A stretch of 64,000 nucleotides of DNA, from NCBI GenBank assembly GCA_002077065.1, contig NAJO01000018.1, positions 124,001 to 188,000 on the forward strand, read 5' to 3'. A program made the translations under genes and the position numbers. The notes under the pieces were generated by a model. It saw nothing but the letters and a program-made list of their open reading frames with translations. It did not search any database and was not told the DNA's origin. Source of the DNA: Cryoendolithus antarcticus (taxonomy: Eukaryota; Ascomycota; Dothideomycetes; Cladosporiales; Cladosporiaceae). Positions 1-9,826 of the stretch are shown piece by piece. Position 1 is the stretch's first letter. Every line of letters begins with the position of its first letter.

Positions 1-606
1 GATTCCCGGTTCCGTCTTCACCTCCTCCTTGATCTTCTCCTCAGCCTCCGCCTTCACGCCCTTATGGCTCTTGTCCCACTCTTTCTGCTCCTTCTGGAAA
101 GTCTTCCTCAATTCCACGTATCGCTCATCAGCGGCGCACTCTCGCCACAGCAACCGGAAAACCCCCGCCGCCTTCGCCTTCTCCTCCATCCCCTCATGCC
201 CCTCACTCCTCGGCAACTCCTTCCTCCCGCCTCCCTCCTTCTTAACCTCCCTCTCACTCCGGTCATACTTCTTCCCTCCCTTATGATTTGCATACCGCCT
301 CGCGCGCGTATACCCCATCTGAATGAACTTCCGCGCCATGTCCGCGCCCACGAAGTCACCTCGCGAGATGTAGAAGTCGAAGGCGGACTTTAGGGCTATG
401 GAGGAGGTGGTGGCTATGGGGACTGTGCGGAAGCGCCAGAGGGGTAGGAGGAAGGATTTGTAGGGTTCGAAGGAGAGGACGCCTACTTCGCCGCGGGCTA
501 TGCGATAGGACATGCGCAAGGGCGTGGAGGTGAGGGAGGGGGTTGGAAGGGGTTCAGAGGAGACGGGAGGTGAGGGCGACTTGATTTGACCCTTACTTGG
601 TGGCAT
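1..606 (-). CDS. DUF4385 domain protein (C-terminus beyond left edge)
   Basis: The ATG is at 606-604 and the frame stays open to base 1, giving 202 codons; the stop lies outside the window. After a Pro/Ser/Thr-rich N-terminus of about 31 residues comes the stretch SYRIARGEVGVLSFEPYKSF, then LPLWRF and later ADMARKFIQMGYTRARRYAN followed by HKGGKKYDR. These match the fungal/bacterial DUF4385 family, whose molecular role is unknown. The visible C-terminal part is Lys/Glu-rich and probably disordered. No intron is needed. The family call rests on recognised motifs; no function is inferred. Confidence 0.85.
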   Translation of the reverse strand, partial: MPPSKGQIKSPSPPVSSEPLPTPSLTSTPLRMSYRIARGEVGVLSFEPYKSFLLPLWRFRTVPIATTSSIALKSAFDFYISRGDFVGADMARKFIQMGYTRARRYANHKGGKKYDRSEREVKKEGGGRKELPRSEGHEGMEEKAKAAGVFRLLWRECAADERYVELRKTFQKEQKEWDKSHKGVKAEAEEKIKEEVKTEPGI

Positions 607-649
607 TGTATAGCTTTTGAGGTGGTAGATTGGACTTAGAAGGCTGTCC

Positions 650-958
650 ATGCAACCTTGGACTGAACGCGTGAATGGGGGAGACGCGCTGGCTACGTCA
701 CTTGTTCTGGGAGTTTGGATTTGTGGGGATGGAGTTCGTTGTTCGAGCCTCCCTTTCCATCCGTTCTACACCATTGATAACATGATATTCGCATACCTCG
801 GGTCCGAATTCACGCTGCGACTGCCAGGAGACACAGTTGACGACAGCGAAGACAAGATCTTCACGGCGCCTGACGCCATACCTGGCGAATGGATGTACAG
901 TCCGATCTTCAAGATGGAAGATCAGCTTCACGGGATGCGAGATGACTGGACCAAGTGA
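650..958 (+). CDS. hypothetical small ORF, weak
   Basis: This is a 102-codon ATG ORF starting 44 bp upstream of the DUF4385 start and running the opposite way. The second half, from an internal Met near residue 44 to the stop, uses C/G-ending codons like neighbouring genes and is acidic. The first half looks less coding. I recognise no domain. It could be a small gene, an exon of a larger decayed gene or chance. Confidence 0.2.
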   Translation: MQPWTERVNGGDALATSLVLGVWICGDGVRCSSLPFHPFYTIDNMIFAYLGSEFTLRLPGDTVDDSEDKIFTAPDAIPGEWMYSPIFKMEDQLHGMRDDWTK

Positions 959-1109
959 CAACAGCCTTCGTATGCTACACCCTGTTGCCAGCGGACTTGC
1001 TGCCAGCTGACTCCTTGGGCGTACCTGAATGCGCCCGAATTGCACCCCTCAAGTCTTATCACTCGCTCTCCCTGATCCATTCATGGTTGCTGCGAGCCGT
1101 CAGGATGTC

Positions 1110-1700
1110 CTACTCTGGACTACTGTCGCGGCGTGCAGTCGGCTCCGCTGCGACGGCAGGGTCAGGGCTGACCTCAAAAGTGCGCTTACGCTCGATGACT
1201 CTAGGACGGAATGCCGGCTCTGCTTGGAGGGTGTTCGCACGCACGGACTCTGCAGCCGTGGGCTGTGCGGATGAGGTCTTCATCAGCTCGTGCGCCTTTG
1301 CGCCCACGTGGCCGTCTTGCCAGGCTTCAGCGATGCAGGGTCCTCCTCAAATGTCTTGTACGAGCTGTCGTGCAGGCGTCGGCAAAGCGCAGATGGCGGG
1401 GGGAGGTCGCTTCCGCATACTCTGGGTTTACCTTAAGGTCTTGAACGCTCTGCACCAGCTTCACCATCGGCGCCATGAGTCTTGCAATCTCGTCAGCCCC
1501 CGTACCGTGAACCTCCAGCACCTGGAAAGCATGTCAGTTGTTGCTTGAGTGAGTGACTGATAGGGGCATAGGAAAGCAATACCTCCTCCATGGACTTCAT
1601 CGTCTCCCGGGCACGCGCAATTTGCTCTGTCGCATGCATGCCCGCACTCATGGCGCGCATTGCCTCGAAGGTGGCGCGGTCTAGATGGGGCAAGCAAGGG
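1110..1700 (-). pseudogene. broken gene with an intact intron and two frame breaks
   Basis: On the minus strand an open frame from about 1685 reads RATFEAMRAMSAGMHATEQI and on to KSMEE. A well-formed intron follows (donor GTATTG, CTGAC branch site, acceptor TTTCCAG). The frame resumes as VLEVHGTGADEIARL down to VNPEYAEATSP. The sense then jumps frame at a run of six C (minus strand, about 1398-1403) into LHDSSYKTFEEDPASL. It jumps again near 1335 into AEAWQDGHVGAKAHELMKTS, which runs to a stop at 1110. Coherent, C/G-ending coding sequence in three successive frames around one good intron suggests a recently broken gene; sequencing error at the C run could explain the first break. I do not recognise the protein. 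Confidence 0.4.
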
Positions 1701-1769
1701 TCTTATAGCGCACGGTTCACGGTTGGCGTAAGTGCATCTCAAGCGATGTCTTATCTTTCGAAGAGCTGC

Positions 1770-2120
1770 CTTATCTAATACCACTGATTCTCCCCAAAAC
1801 ATGTAAATTTCCGTGCGTTCTCTCTACTAAGAAAGATAGCATCTGCGCACTTCTTGAGCACTGGATTGAAGTGAGTACACGTCTAGAAAAGTCTCGTAAA
1901 GCGAGCAGGGTTGTCCTTGAGACGCGTATCATCGATTGTTTCCTGGTCTGGCTCCTTATGGATGAGATGGCAATGGAATACCCGTTTCCATTCGCACCAT
2001 ACTGCGCCGACAAGGGTCCATTGTTGCGTGCAACTTCGTTGAGCGACCTTGACACTGGCCGCGGATGAGTGACCAAGGCCTCTTTGGTCGCGTCGACGGA
2101 TGCGCTAATGAGCAACACAA
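1770..2120 (-). pseudogene. possible decayed coding stretch
   Basis: One minus-strand frame reads coherent protein (PDQETIDDTRLKDNPARF, then VLKKCADAIFLSREN and ARKFTCFGENQWY) but is cut by TAG codons between these segments. It lies directly upstream of the broken gene at 1110-1700 and could be its 5' part. Alternatively some of the stops lie inside introns I could not place. No family is recognised. Confidence 0.2.
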
Positions 2121-3761
2121 AGCGAAGACAGCTTATCGAGCAATGGCCGGTGAGTGATGCAGTGCAATAGTCGCATCACTTTATGCGAGTGATGTAGACT
2201 TGTGGATTGACAAGTGAAAGCGATCTGAAGTAAGATCTAATGAAGAAGGGCAGTGAATGCCGAACCACGATGAGATGCATGTGATAACTCTCAATCGAGT
2301 GACGATCTGCGTGTGAGGCTTACTGGGAGACTTCGGCACCCTCACTTGGATGAGGGCGACAAAAGGGCACCCAACGACGCGACGCCGGTTGACTGTCCCG
2401 ACAGCAGAATGCGTGTGCCGACGATCGCAGATGCTCGTTCACTGCAAGTGAATACACGAACAGTGAGACTAGTGGCGGCAACAAGCATTTCATTGCTCAC
2501 TTGGCCCCTCCTAGTCACTTGGCCCTGTGGCATACGAGCCAGCTAAGCTCGCCGCTGCCTTCACTCAGCTGCTCGAGCGCTTCTCTAGCGTTCGGCCGGG
2601 ACAGCACTCGGAAGACATGCAACTCGGCCTCTTTCGTCTTTACGGTACGCCATGAAGTCCCGACGTACGCGAAGATGGTGCCCGCTATCAAGTATGCCGC
2701 AGGCACAGCGGCTCGCCACGAGAACTATGCGTACGTACTTTCTTTTTCGCCAGTGCGTGATACGCACTAATTTTTGGGATCACTGTCAATATCGGTGCAC
2801 TTCTCGATGAAGGTTGTAGAAGCGCACGATCCAGGCGCAGCCAGCGTACGCAGACTGGTCCCGTAGCATACACGCCAGCTGGACTTGGTGCAGCAACGCA
2901 GAGAAAGCACGAGGCGAATGGTCGCTTTGTGAGCTCGCTCGATGTTGAACTCGCGGGGCGAGTAATTGAATTTAGAGGCGCATATGTTGGCTAGCTGCAG
3001 TCAGCGTCTACCGGCTCCTTCGGGCGACTGAATCTTCACGACAAGTCATGGCAATCCACTTCCTAGATAACGACTGACTTGCCCGGTCCAGTGTCGCTTA
3101 ATACACCTCAGTGAACGGCGTCACAGGTGAGGCCAGCCTGAGTGATGGCAACCCGGAGCTGGAGCGTCTGCGCATGCGCTTCCGACGCTGTACTCTCTCA
3201 TGAACGCAGGTTTCTAAGGGCAACCCTAGATCAATGAGCACCTTGGTGAGGGTGGCGTAAGTGAGAGCCTGAAGCGGTGAGAACCTCAAGTGATGACGGT
3301 TTGCTGAGTACTACTGACGATGAAGCGCTTCCTCCACGCAACTAAATTGCAATCTTCAGACGAAAGCAAGCTTCACGAAGCACGACTCGACGTTGGTATT
3401 ACATCTCGGGCTTTAAAAAGCCCATGGACCGGCGAGTTCCTGCACGAGATGACACTACAGTCATTATTCCTCTGCTCACTCTGCATGCTTGATATTGCCC
3501 TGCCATCACTTGCGGCCTGATCAGTTCCTCGAACGCCTCCACGGCAGCTGCATTGTGGAAGCTTGTTCAAAGCAAAGCGAGAGACTCAGTAGCGAGCGCA
3601 GTCAGCGAATTTTGGGGGACCTCGCTGAAGCTCGCATAAGTGAGTCTGCTATATGAGGCCTTGCCTATATCTGCTTACTGCCGCCTAGAGTGACCCCACG
3701 ACGATGAATACTAGACCGTAGATCTGCATTGGCTCGCTGGTCCCGCGAAGAGCTTGCCTGA
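2121..3761. other. non-coding stretch, nothing recognised
   Basis: All open frames here are short and none shows coherent codon use or a motif. I see no tRNA, repeat array or transposon terminus. Confidence 0.5.
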
Positions 3762-4497
3762 CGACTGGGATACTGGAATGCATGGCTGTTCTTCAGCGAT
3801 CGTGTATGGTCAATATGGCTACTATGTGATGACTGCCGGGTCATCATAGAGACCAATGAGACCATCTTCCTCACCTGTCTCGTGCTGGGGCTGCGCGGGA
3901 GTCTCGATTCCGCTGACCTCCACTGGACTTTATGGTTCAGACATTTTCGCAGGGTTGCCCTATCCCGCATGGTACATGGCGCACAGATGCGCGGCCTCTT
4001 CCTCGTCGGCGCCACCTGGACCGCAGACATGGACATCGTTAACCTCAACATGCGCTTCCAGACGTGCTACGAGGACTATGGCGGATCCAACCACGACAAG
4101 GTCTCGGCTGACACCTTCCGCAAAGAATTAGACTCCATCGTCGTCCCCAAGGCTGACCACGATCCCGACGCTATGAGCACGACCAGACCTAAGACCATAC
4201 AATGACATCGAGGCAGTCAACACCGCTGCAGAAGAAGCAGCTGCCCGCGTCGCAGACGTCAGCGGCGAATGCGAATTTACTTTTCAGAAAAAGAGAGAAG
4301 ATGGAGGAGACGGTGACACCGACTCGGACGAAGAGACTGCGAGATCTGAATAGGGCGACTCGGAGAAGAGCAAGAAGGCAAAGAAGATAGTCGCGAGGAG
4401 CAAGAAGAGTGGTGGAACGGGAAAGTCTGATGGGAGGGGGAAGAATACGCGGAAGGACAAGGCTGAGGGGAAAGTTGAGTTGAGCAGCTGCAGCTAA
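3762..4497 (+). pseudogene. frameshifted remnant of an unidentified gene with acidic-basic C-terminus
   Basis: Frame 3762-4204 (TGA at 4202) is strongly coding by codon use and reads about 147 residues, including RGLFLVGATWTADMDIVNLN and CYEDYGGSNHDKVSADTFRK. At about 4165-4190 the sense moves to another frame: RPYNDIEAVNTAAEEAAARV, then an acidic stretch DGGDGDTDSDEE, a TAG at 4351-4353, then a Lys/Gly-rich tail to a TAA at 4495-4497. The acid-then-basic end resembles a nuclear protein tail. There is no ATG early in the first frame, so the 5' end is missing or in an unplaced exon. No intron with GT-AG ends explains the shift. I do not recognise the family. Confidence 0.45.
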
Positions 4498-5387
4498 AGA
4501 TGCGATGGCCAGCTCACTAACCCTATGGCGCGTTGAGCGTTCATCTGCTCTTCGATCAGACCTCAGACTGTCTGATATGATGTGACGGGAGCTGTCTGGA
4601 GACGAGCCCGATCAAGGGGAGTGAAATGAAGTGACGAATAAGGTACAAGTGATAGCGGAATTGAAAAGACTCAAGTGAGGTGGGAAGTGAGCAGTACCTA
4701 GTCAAGGAGTATCATCTTACATCCTCCGCACTTATTGACCCGCCTTAGAGTCTACCTCATCAATCCATCGTACATCTCTATCGCGAGATGGACCAGTGCC
4801 TGGCTCGCTGAGCTGCGTGACGGTTCATTGTTTTATGAACTCACTGGCGGAGACGTGTTGATCTCAAGCTCACTCTAGCCGTCAGACTAAGCCCATCGTA
4901 AATGATACAAAGCGATCGCAGGGGTAGAGTCAACATCCTGCAGGACTACGGAGGCAGACCCAACACTCATGGATGGCATCATTATCCTGGACGGGTGTCT
5001 TGACAGCGTCTTCGCTGCCTTGCTTGACTGTGCAGGGCAGCCTTCCCGCTCACCAGTTCGCGTTGCAGTGTTCGACGATGATCATGGTGCCGAGGACACG
5101 AACGAGTTGGAGACAGGCGTAATCGCTATGGATCCCGACGCTGCAGACGCGCTCGATGCTCAGTCGAGGAGCCAGTCGTACTCTACGCGACTATAATCCA
5201 TCGCATAACACAAAAAATGTGCTCAGAGGAACGGCGTCGGGAAGCCTGTTTACGATCAGCTAAGGTCTGGTGTATAAATTGAATTCGCTAATCGGACAGG
5301 GTATCTATGTGCGTATATAAAGAATCGCCAAACTCCTGCGCCTTGTCTGCTCCCTTGAGCCCAGCCCGGGTCCTTGTCATACTCGCT
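4498..5387. other. intergenic, one weak ORF
   Basis: This is the 3' flank of the glycosyltransferase gene. Apart from the small ORF at 4969-5196, listed separately, I see nothing recognisable. Confidence 0.5.
4969..5196 (+). CDS. hypothetical 75-aa ORF
   Basis: A 75-codon ATG ORF with C/G-biased third positions and an acidic composition (FDDDHGAEDTNELETG). No domain, signal peptide or intron is recognised. It sits in the gene-poor strip beside a broken gene, so it may itself be a fragment. Confidence 0.25.
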   Translation: MDGIIILDGCLDSVFAALLDCAGQPSRSPVRVAVFDDDHGAEDTNELETGVIAMDPDAADALDAQSRSQSYSTRL

Positions 5388-7655
5388 TCAGTCAGCAGTC
5401 GCAGTGGCAGCTCCAGCCTCCTCAACCGTAGCAGTCCCACTTCCACCCAACCCAGGCAGCCCATGCGGCGGCACCGCAAATTCCGGAGCCGATGGTCGTT
5501 CCCGAAGACTCCCCAGAATATTTGCGATACTTGCCTCGACGTCCTCAGCAGTCTCCGCATACTCAGCCTCCACGCCAGGTAAGCAGAACAGGTCTGTGGC
5601 TATCTCTGGACGCACAATCCTCGGCCGCGCTGCATCTTCGGCTTCACAGCCACCGATATGCTCACGGAAGTATGATTCGAAGGCGATACGTTGGCCGACA
5701 AGGTGGGTCTCGTTGATGGCATCGCCGGTGTAGGAGAGAAGAGGGAGATTGGCGAGTTCGGGCAGATCGCCGTCAAAGGGTAGCTCCTCGTGTAGCGGCT
5801 TACCGGCTCCACTCAGCTTGCCTTCGTCGCGCTTCAGCATCACCGGCGCCGCGTCAGCAACCAGGAAAGCTTCTTCTTTGGGGTGATCGTTCTGCTTCAG
5901 CAAGTCTGTACTCTCCTGCCCTGCCTCCACCTCCCGAGTGAATTCTTCCGGGACCTGTGTAAGCTCCTCATGCACTGTGGCAAAGTTCACGGCCGGGTAG
6001 AGCGTGTACCACCCTCGGGCTCTGATCAGCTCGAGGAGGTACTCCAACCAAGCTGGCTCTGTCTCGGAAACCAGTTTGCGAGACTTAGTGACTTGAATGC
6101 TGTGGCTTGCTACTATGCGGTTCGAGAGATACGCGTGGAACTCTGCCCATTTGGGTCCAAAGATGAGTGTTGCAATCGCGGAAGGGGCTTGGTAGAGGAA
6201 TGGTGCTGGGTCGTCCGGATCGGCTTTCGTGCCCATCGGAAGTCCGGGTGATCGCATGGCAGAGAATGTGGGAGGCACGAAAGCTGTGCTGCCATTCAAG
6301 GAGCGCTGAGGTATACCCAGTGCCATACCGAGCAGATTGCCAGCTTGAGGCGTACTGTACATCGAGTAGTAGTGCTCCAGAACAGTGTAATGCAAGTAGT
6401 GCAAGTACTGTCGATCCAGCTCTACCTGTGCCGAAAGCACCAGAACATGGCTGTTTCCATCGCTCGGATAGGTAGATTCCAGAAATCTCAGCGAAGCCTG
6501 CTCCGAGCTCAGATGCTCAGTCGGGATCCTGTGCCTAAGCATAAGCCCACTTCCGCTCTGACTGCCACCCTCATCCTCCAACGGCCATCTCATATCTCGC
6601 AGAAACCTCTTAGCAAACGGCTCGATCTCACTCGGCAGCTCAACAGTCAATCTCGGCGTCCTCAACCCCTCATAGTCCGCCCTCTCGAAGCTCTTCAGCA
6701 TTCTCACGAGACTTCCAGAACTCCCCTTCGGCGCATGCACAAGTACTTCGATCCTCGGCTTGAACCAGCTCCCCAAACTCCCAGCGTCTAGCCTCGTAAT
6801 CCACAGAAACCTCTCATACCCGGCCTTCGGAATCTCAATCACCGGCCTGCCCAGCGCCTTCCCCTTAGCCCTCATAGCCCTCGTAAAAGCCGGTTCCTCC
6901 ACCACGCTGTCGTCCATGATAATTGCCTGCGGATGCATGAAATCATTCACATGCTTCATCGCCCCCGCGACCGCGATTTCCAGTCGCAGCTCCGAGCTGT
7001 ACTCGCTATAATCCGCTCTCGCATCGTGGAAAGTGACCTGACAGCCCTCCTTCGTGACTCCATTGATCTCCAGAATCTCTTCCAGCGGCATGTTGTCCCG
7101 TCCCATGAGCGCCAGGTGCACGTAGTTCCTGTCCCACCTCGCCATCTCACAAGCCGTGGACATCAGATTCGCGACACTCCGTAACGACGCAGCAGCGAAG
7201 AGCACATTCCGGTTCACGGCTCGCATGCCCATAGTCCGCGAAATGGCGTGCAGACTCGTAGCCAAGCGGAAGAACTTGATTGGCCCATTGTAGTATTGCT
7301 TCTTCCTGTCCTCATCCTCCTGATCCTCCTCCTGCCGCGGCGGGGCACCAGTCGGCTCGCCCGTGACACTGCCGCGCTCCTTCACCAGTCTGCCCACTCC
7401 AGTTCCCATATCGGCAGGCACGGAGCGTAGGACCAACCATAGGAGTCCTAGTACCAGTGATACCAGTATTACTCGTCGCTTCCGCCATCGCCGCGGGTCT
7501 ATGAAGCCTATGCAGGACGTCCGCTTGGGCCGGAAATCGTCATCGCGTTTGCCTAGTTCTTCGTCCTTGCTGAGGACGCGGGGATGAGGTGAGTGCATGC
7601 TGGGGCGAGTGAGTGGAGGAGCCAGAGGGCGGGGGCGCAAGATGCCTCCTAGCAT
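5388..7655 (-). CDS. type II membrane glycosyltransferase-like protein (fungal GT2-like family)
   Basis: A single exon of 755 aa, ATG at 7655-7653 and TGA at 5388-5390. A basic cytosolic tail (DPRRWRKRR, residues 53-61) precedes one membrane helix at about 61-78 (VILVSLVLGLLWLVL), the type II topology of Golgi/ER glycosyltransferases. The luminal part has the order seen in a Pezizomycotina-specific glycosyltransferase 2-like family: NRNVLFAAASLRSVANL, an IIMDDSVVEE acidic motif near residue 245, LVLSAQVELDRQYLHYLHY, and an EFHAYLSNRI segment. A donor sugar and acceptor cannot be named. The C-terminus is Glu/Ala-rich. A second in-frame Met at residue 20 could also serve as the start. Confidence 0.75.
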   Translation of the reverse strand: MLGGILRPRPLAPPLTRPSMHSPHPRVLSKDEELGKRDDDFRPKRTSCIGFIDPRRWRKRRVILVSLVLGLLWLVLRSVPADMGTGVGRLVKERGSVTGEPTGAPPRQEEDQEDEDRKKQYYNGPIKFFRLATSLHAISRTMGMRAVNRNVLFAAASLRSVANLMSTACEMARWDRNYVHLALMGRDNMPLEEILEINGVTKEGCQVTFHDARADYSEYSSELRLEIAVAGAMKHVNDFMHPQAIIMDDSVVEEPAFTRAMRAKGKALGRPVIEIPKAGYERFLWITRLDAGSLGSWFKPRIEVLVHAPKGSSGSLVRMLKSFERADYEGLRTPRLTVELPSEIEPFAKRFLRDMRWPLEDEGGSQSGSGLMLRHRIPTEHLSSEQASLRFLESTYPSDGNSHVLVLSAQVELDRQYLHYLHYTVLEHYYSMYSTPQAGNLLGMALGIPQRSLNGSTAFVPPTFSAMRSPGLPMGTKADPDDPAPFLYQAPSAIATLIFGPKWAEFHAYLSNRIVASHSIQVTKSRKLVSETEPAWLEYLLELIRARGWYTLYPAVNFATVHEELTQVPEEFTREVEAGQESTDLLKQNDHPKEEAFLVADAAPVMLKRDEGKLSGAGKPLHEELPFDGDLPELANLPLLSYTGDAINETHLVGQRIAFESYFREHIGGCEAEDAARPRIVRPEIATDLFCLPGVEAEYAETAEDVEASIANILGSLRERPSAPEFAVPPHGLPGLGGSGTATVEEAGAATATAD

Positions 7656-8129
7656 AGGGGAGGTGGTGGAGGGTGGTCATGTGGGCGCATCGCTGATAGC
7701 TGTGGTTTGGGAGGGGTGTGGTGCGACGATGTGGTCTGTGTGAAACGTGCGACCTGTGGTGGGTTCAAGCGAGTGTGGTGAGAAATTGCAGGAAGTGGAA
7801 TGGAGTGAAGGTCGATATGGAGGTGCTGCTGCCATCTGTTCGCCTCGGCATGCAGGTACACTGCATGTACTGATCGGTGCCGTCCGCTGCATGAAGTCCA
7901 GGTTGCATATGCACACTGGAGGTATTACGATCACTACAGCTATGACAGCCGAAGCTCACGCCTTGTGCCGCATGGAATACGCAGATCAAGACCTCCTGGT
8001 AGCACTTTTCATTTCATGTCTATGCCAGCGAGTTGCATGCCTGGCCATCTGTAGGTATAGTACAAAAGTGACCGTCTATAGCGATGCTTCCGCCAAAAGG
8101 TACTCTTGCCTCCATTTCCCGCAGACACC
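7656..8129. other. intergenic: promoter side of the glycosyltransferase gene, 3' flank of PP2A
   Basis: 474 bp between two minus-strand genes. No coding frame with coherent codon use, no RNA gene and no repeat is seen. Confidence 0.5.
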
Positions 8130-9256
8130 CTACAAGAAGTAGTCTGGTGTTCTTCGAGAGACCATTGGCTCGCCAGCCCTTGGGCACGGGTCGAATTGTA
8201 AGCTATGAGAGTATGTCAGTGGAGATGCTCAAGGCCAAGGGATAAAGGGGGTAACGTACAAGGTATACTTGAGGTGCTCGTCAATCTCCATGATCGCGGC
8301 TTGATTACCACATCTGTAGCAGTAGTTTGGTGCTGCATATTCGTGTCAGCCTCTCCTCCACGCACACTCTCACGGCAGCACAACATACCCGAAAAGATCG
8401 TCACCACATTCCGGTCCTGACTCCAATTATACCCCTCCATGACCAACTGATGAGCCCTAGCAACAAGCGTCAAACCATTGTTATGATTAAACGCCTCACT
8501 AATGTCCTGCCCAAACGTGTAGCCAGCTCCTCTCGGGCTTATCCCCCAACCACACCGATCATCCGGATCCGACCACAGCAAATCACACATGGGTCCCTCA
8601 TGCGGCACCTCCTGTATCCGATCCAGCGCGCGGATATTATCCAGCGTGTCGATACTCGGACTCAGCCCACCATGCAGACAGAAAATCTGATTATCAATGA
8701 GCGCCGTCAGGGGCAGGAAGTCAAACAGATCCGTGAAGAATTTCCACACATTCGCGTTGCCGTATTTGCGCAGGCACTCGTCGTAGAAGCCGTAGACTTG
8801 CGTGATTTGGCGGGACTCGTGGTTGCCGCGCAGGATGGTGATGCGTTGCGGGTAGCGGATTTTGAGGGCTACGAGGAGGGTAACGGTCTCGACAGAGAAG
8901 TAGCCGCGGTCGACGTAGTCGCCCATGAAAAGGTAGTTTGTGTCTGGGTTTGGGCCGCCAATTTTGAAAAGCTCCATTAGGTCGTGGAATTGGCCGTGGA
9001 TGTCGCCGCAGACTGTGACGGGGCATTTCACGGGCTGTACGTTGGACTCATCTTGCAGCACTTCGCGCGCCTTTTCACATAGCCTTCGAACATCATCCTC
9101 TGAGAGCTGTTTGCAGGTCATCAATGTCTCGATCCAGCCATCGAGGGTGTTTATCGAGGGTGGGTCCGTTGCTGCGCCCAGTGTGTGCTCGACTTTGCCC
9201 GTGTTCTCCATGTTCGTGTCGCCTCCCACGGGCTGCTTGAGCGCCGCTGCCTCCAT
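8130..9256 (-). CDS. pphA: serine/threonine protein phosphatase 2A catalytic subunit
   Basis: Three exons, 9256-8389, 8332-8260 and 8202-8130, with introns of 56 and 57 nt (GTATGT...GCAG and GTACGT...ATAG), give 337 aa. The metal-binding phosphatase motifs are all present: GDIHG (84-88), GDYVDRG (112-118), RGNHE (143-147), then LHGGLSPS and [12 protein letters not shown] across the first junction. The protein ends in TPDYFL, the PP2A tail that is carboxymethylated and contacts the A and B subunits. [20 protein letters not shown] and [14 protein letters not shown] mark it as true PP2A rather than PP4 or PP6. The N-terminus is about 28 residues longer than animal PP2A; Met16 is an alternative start. 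Confidence 0.95.
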
Positions 9257-9826
9257 GCCGGCGGGTACTCAATGTAGGTGCTCTGTTGTTGTCGTAGCTG
9301 TCTATAGTGGGGAGCAGAAGGGTGAGACCTGGTTAGGGTGCAGCTGGGAGGTTGCAGAAGTCGCGATTGGTATCGATGCGAGGTGCTTGAGGTGGGTTGG
9401 AGAAGTGCAATGCAAAGTCTTCGTCACGTGAACGAGCTGGTGGTCAAGCAGTCTCGCATGCAGTCAGGTTTGGTGGTCGTGTGTGTTGTCAATCTCCGCC
9501 CTTCCAAGCTATGCGGCTGCCCTGACGAAAGTACACTCCGCTGCGTGCACGGCCTGCAAAAGCTTGGCGTTGAGGACATGAGGCTCGGAGTGGCTTCCTA
9601 CAACTACATATATCTCCTCTCTCCTGGATTCTGAACGGTGCTATGCTACCGCACATGCACTTACAATAGTGGACCTATTACTTGGTATCAGCGGGAGAGG
9701 AACACTAGGCATATGCTTCTTTGCCCTGAGACTTGAACTCTCTCGAACAGGACAATACGGCTAACTACTGCCCTGGGCACTGTTAAGAGCACAGCCCAGG
9801 TCTCAGACATTTGGAGGCGCTACATG
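9257..9826. other. intergenic: PP2A upstream region and URB1 3' flank
   Basis: 570 bp without a supported gene. The only frames are short and have no motif. Confidence 0.5.

Noticed and set aside
955..1548. 197-codon plus-strand ORF
   Set aside because: It is antisense to the broken minus-strand gene, whose frames show better codon use and an intron with full splice signals.
2121..3320. Frequent 'AAGTGA'/'GTGAG' words suggesting a degenerate repeat
   Set aside because: Spacing is irregular and the words are short enough to occur by chance.
9700..9800. tRNA-like string near a GAGACTTGAACTCTC sequence
   Set aside because: No acceptor or anticodon stem could be formed around it.
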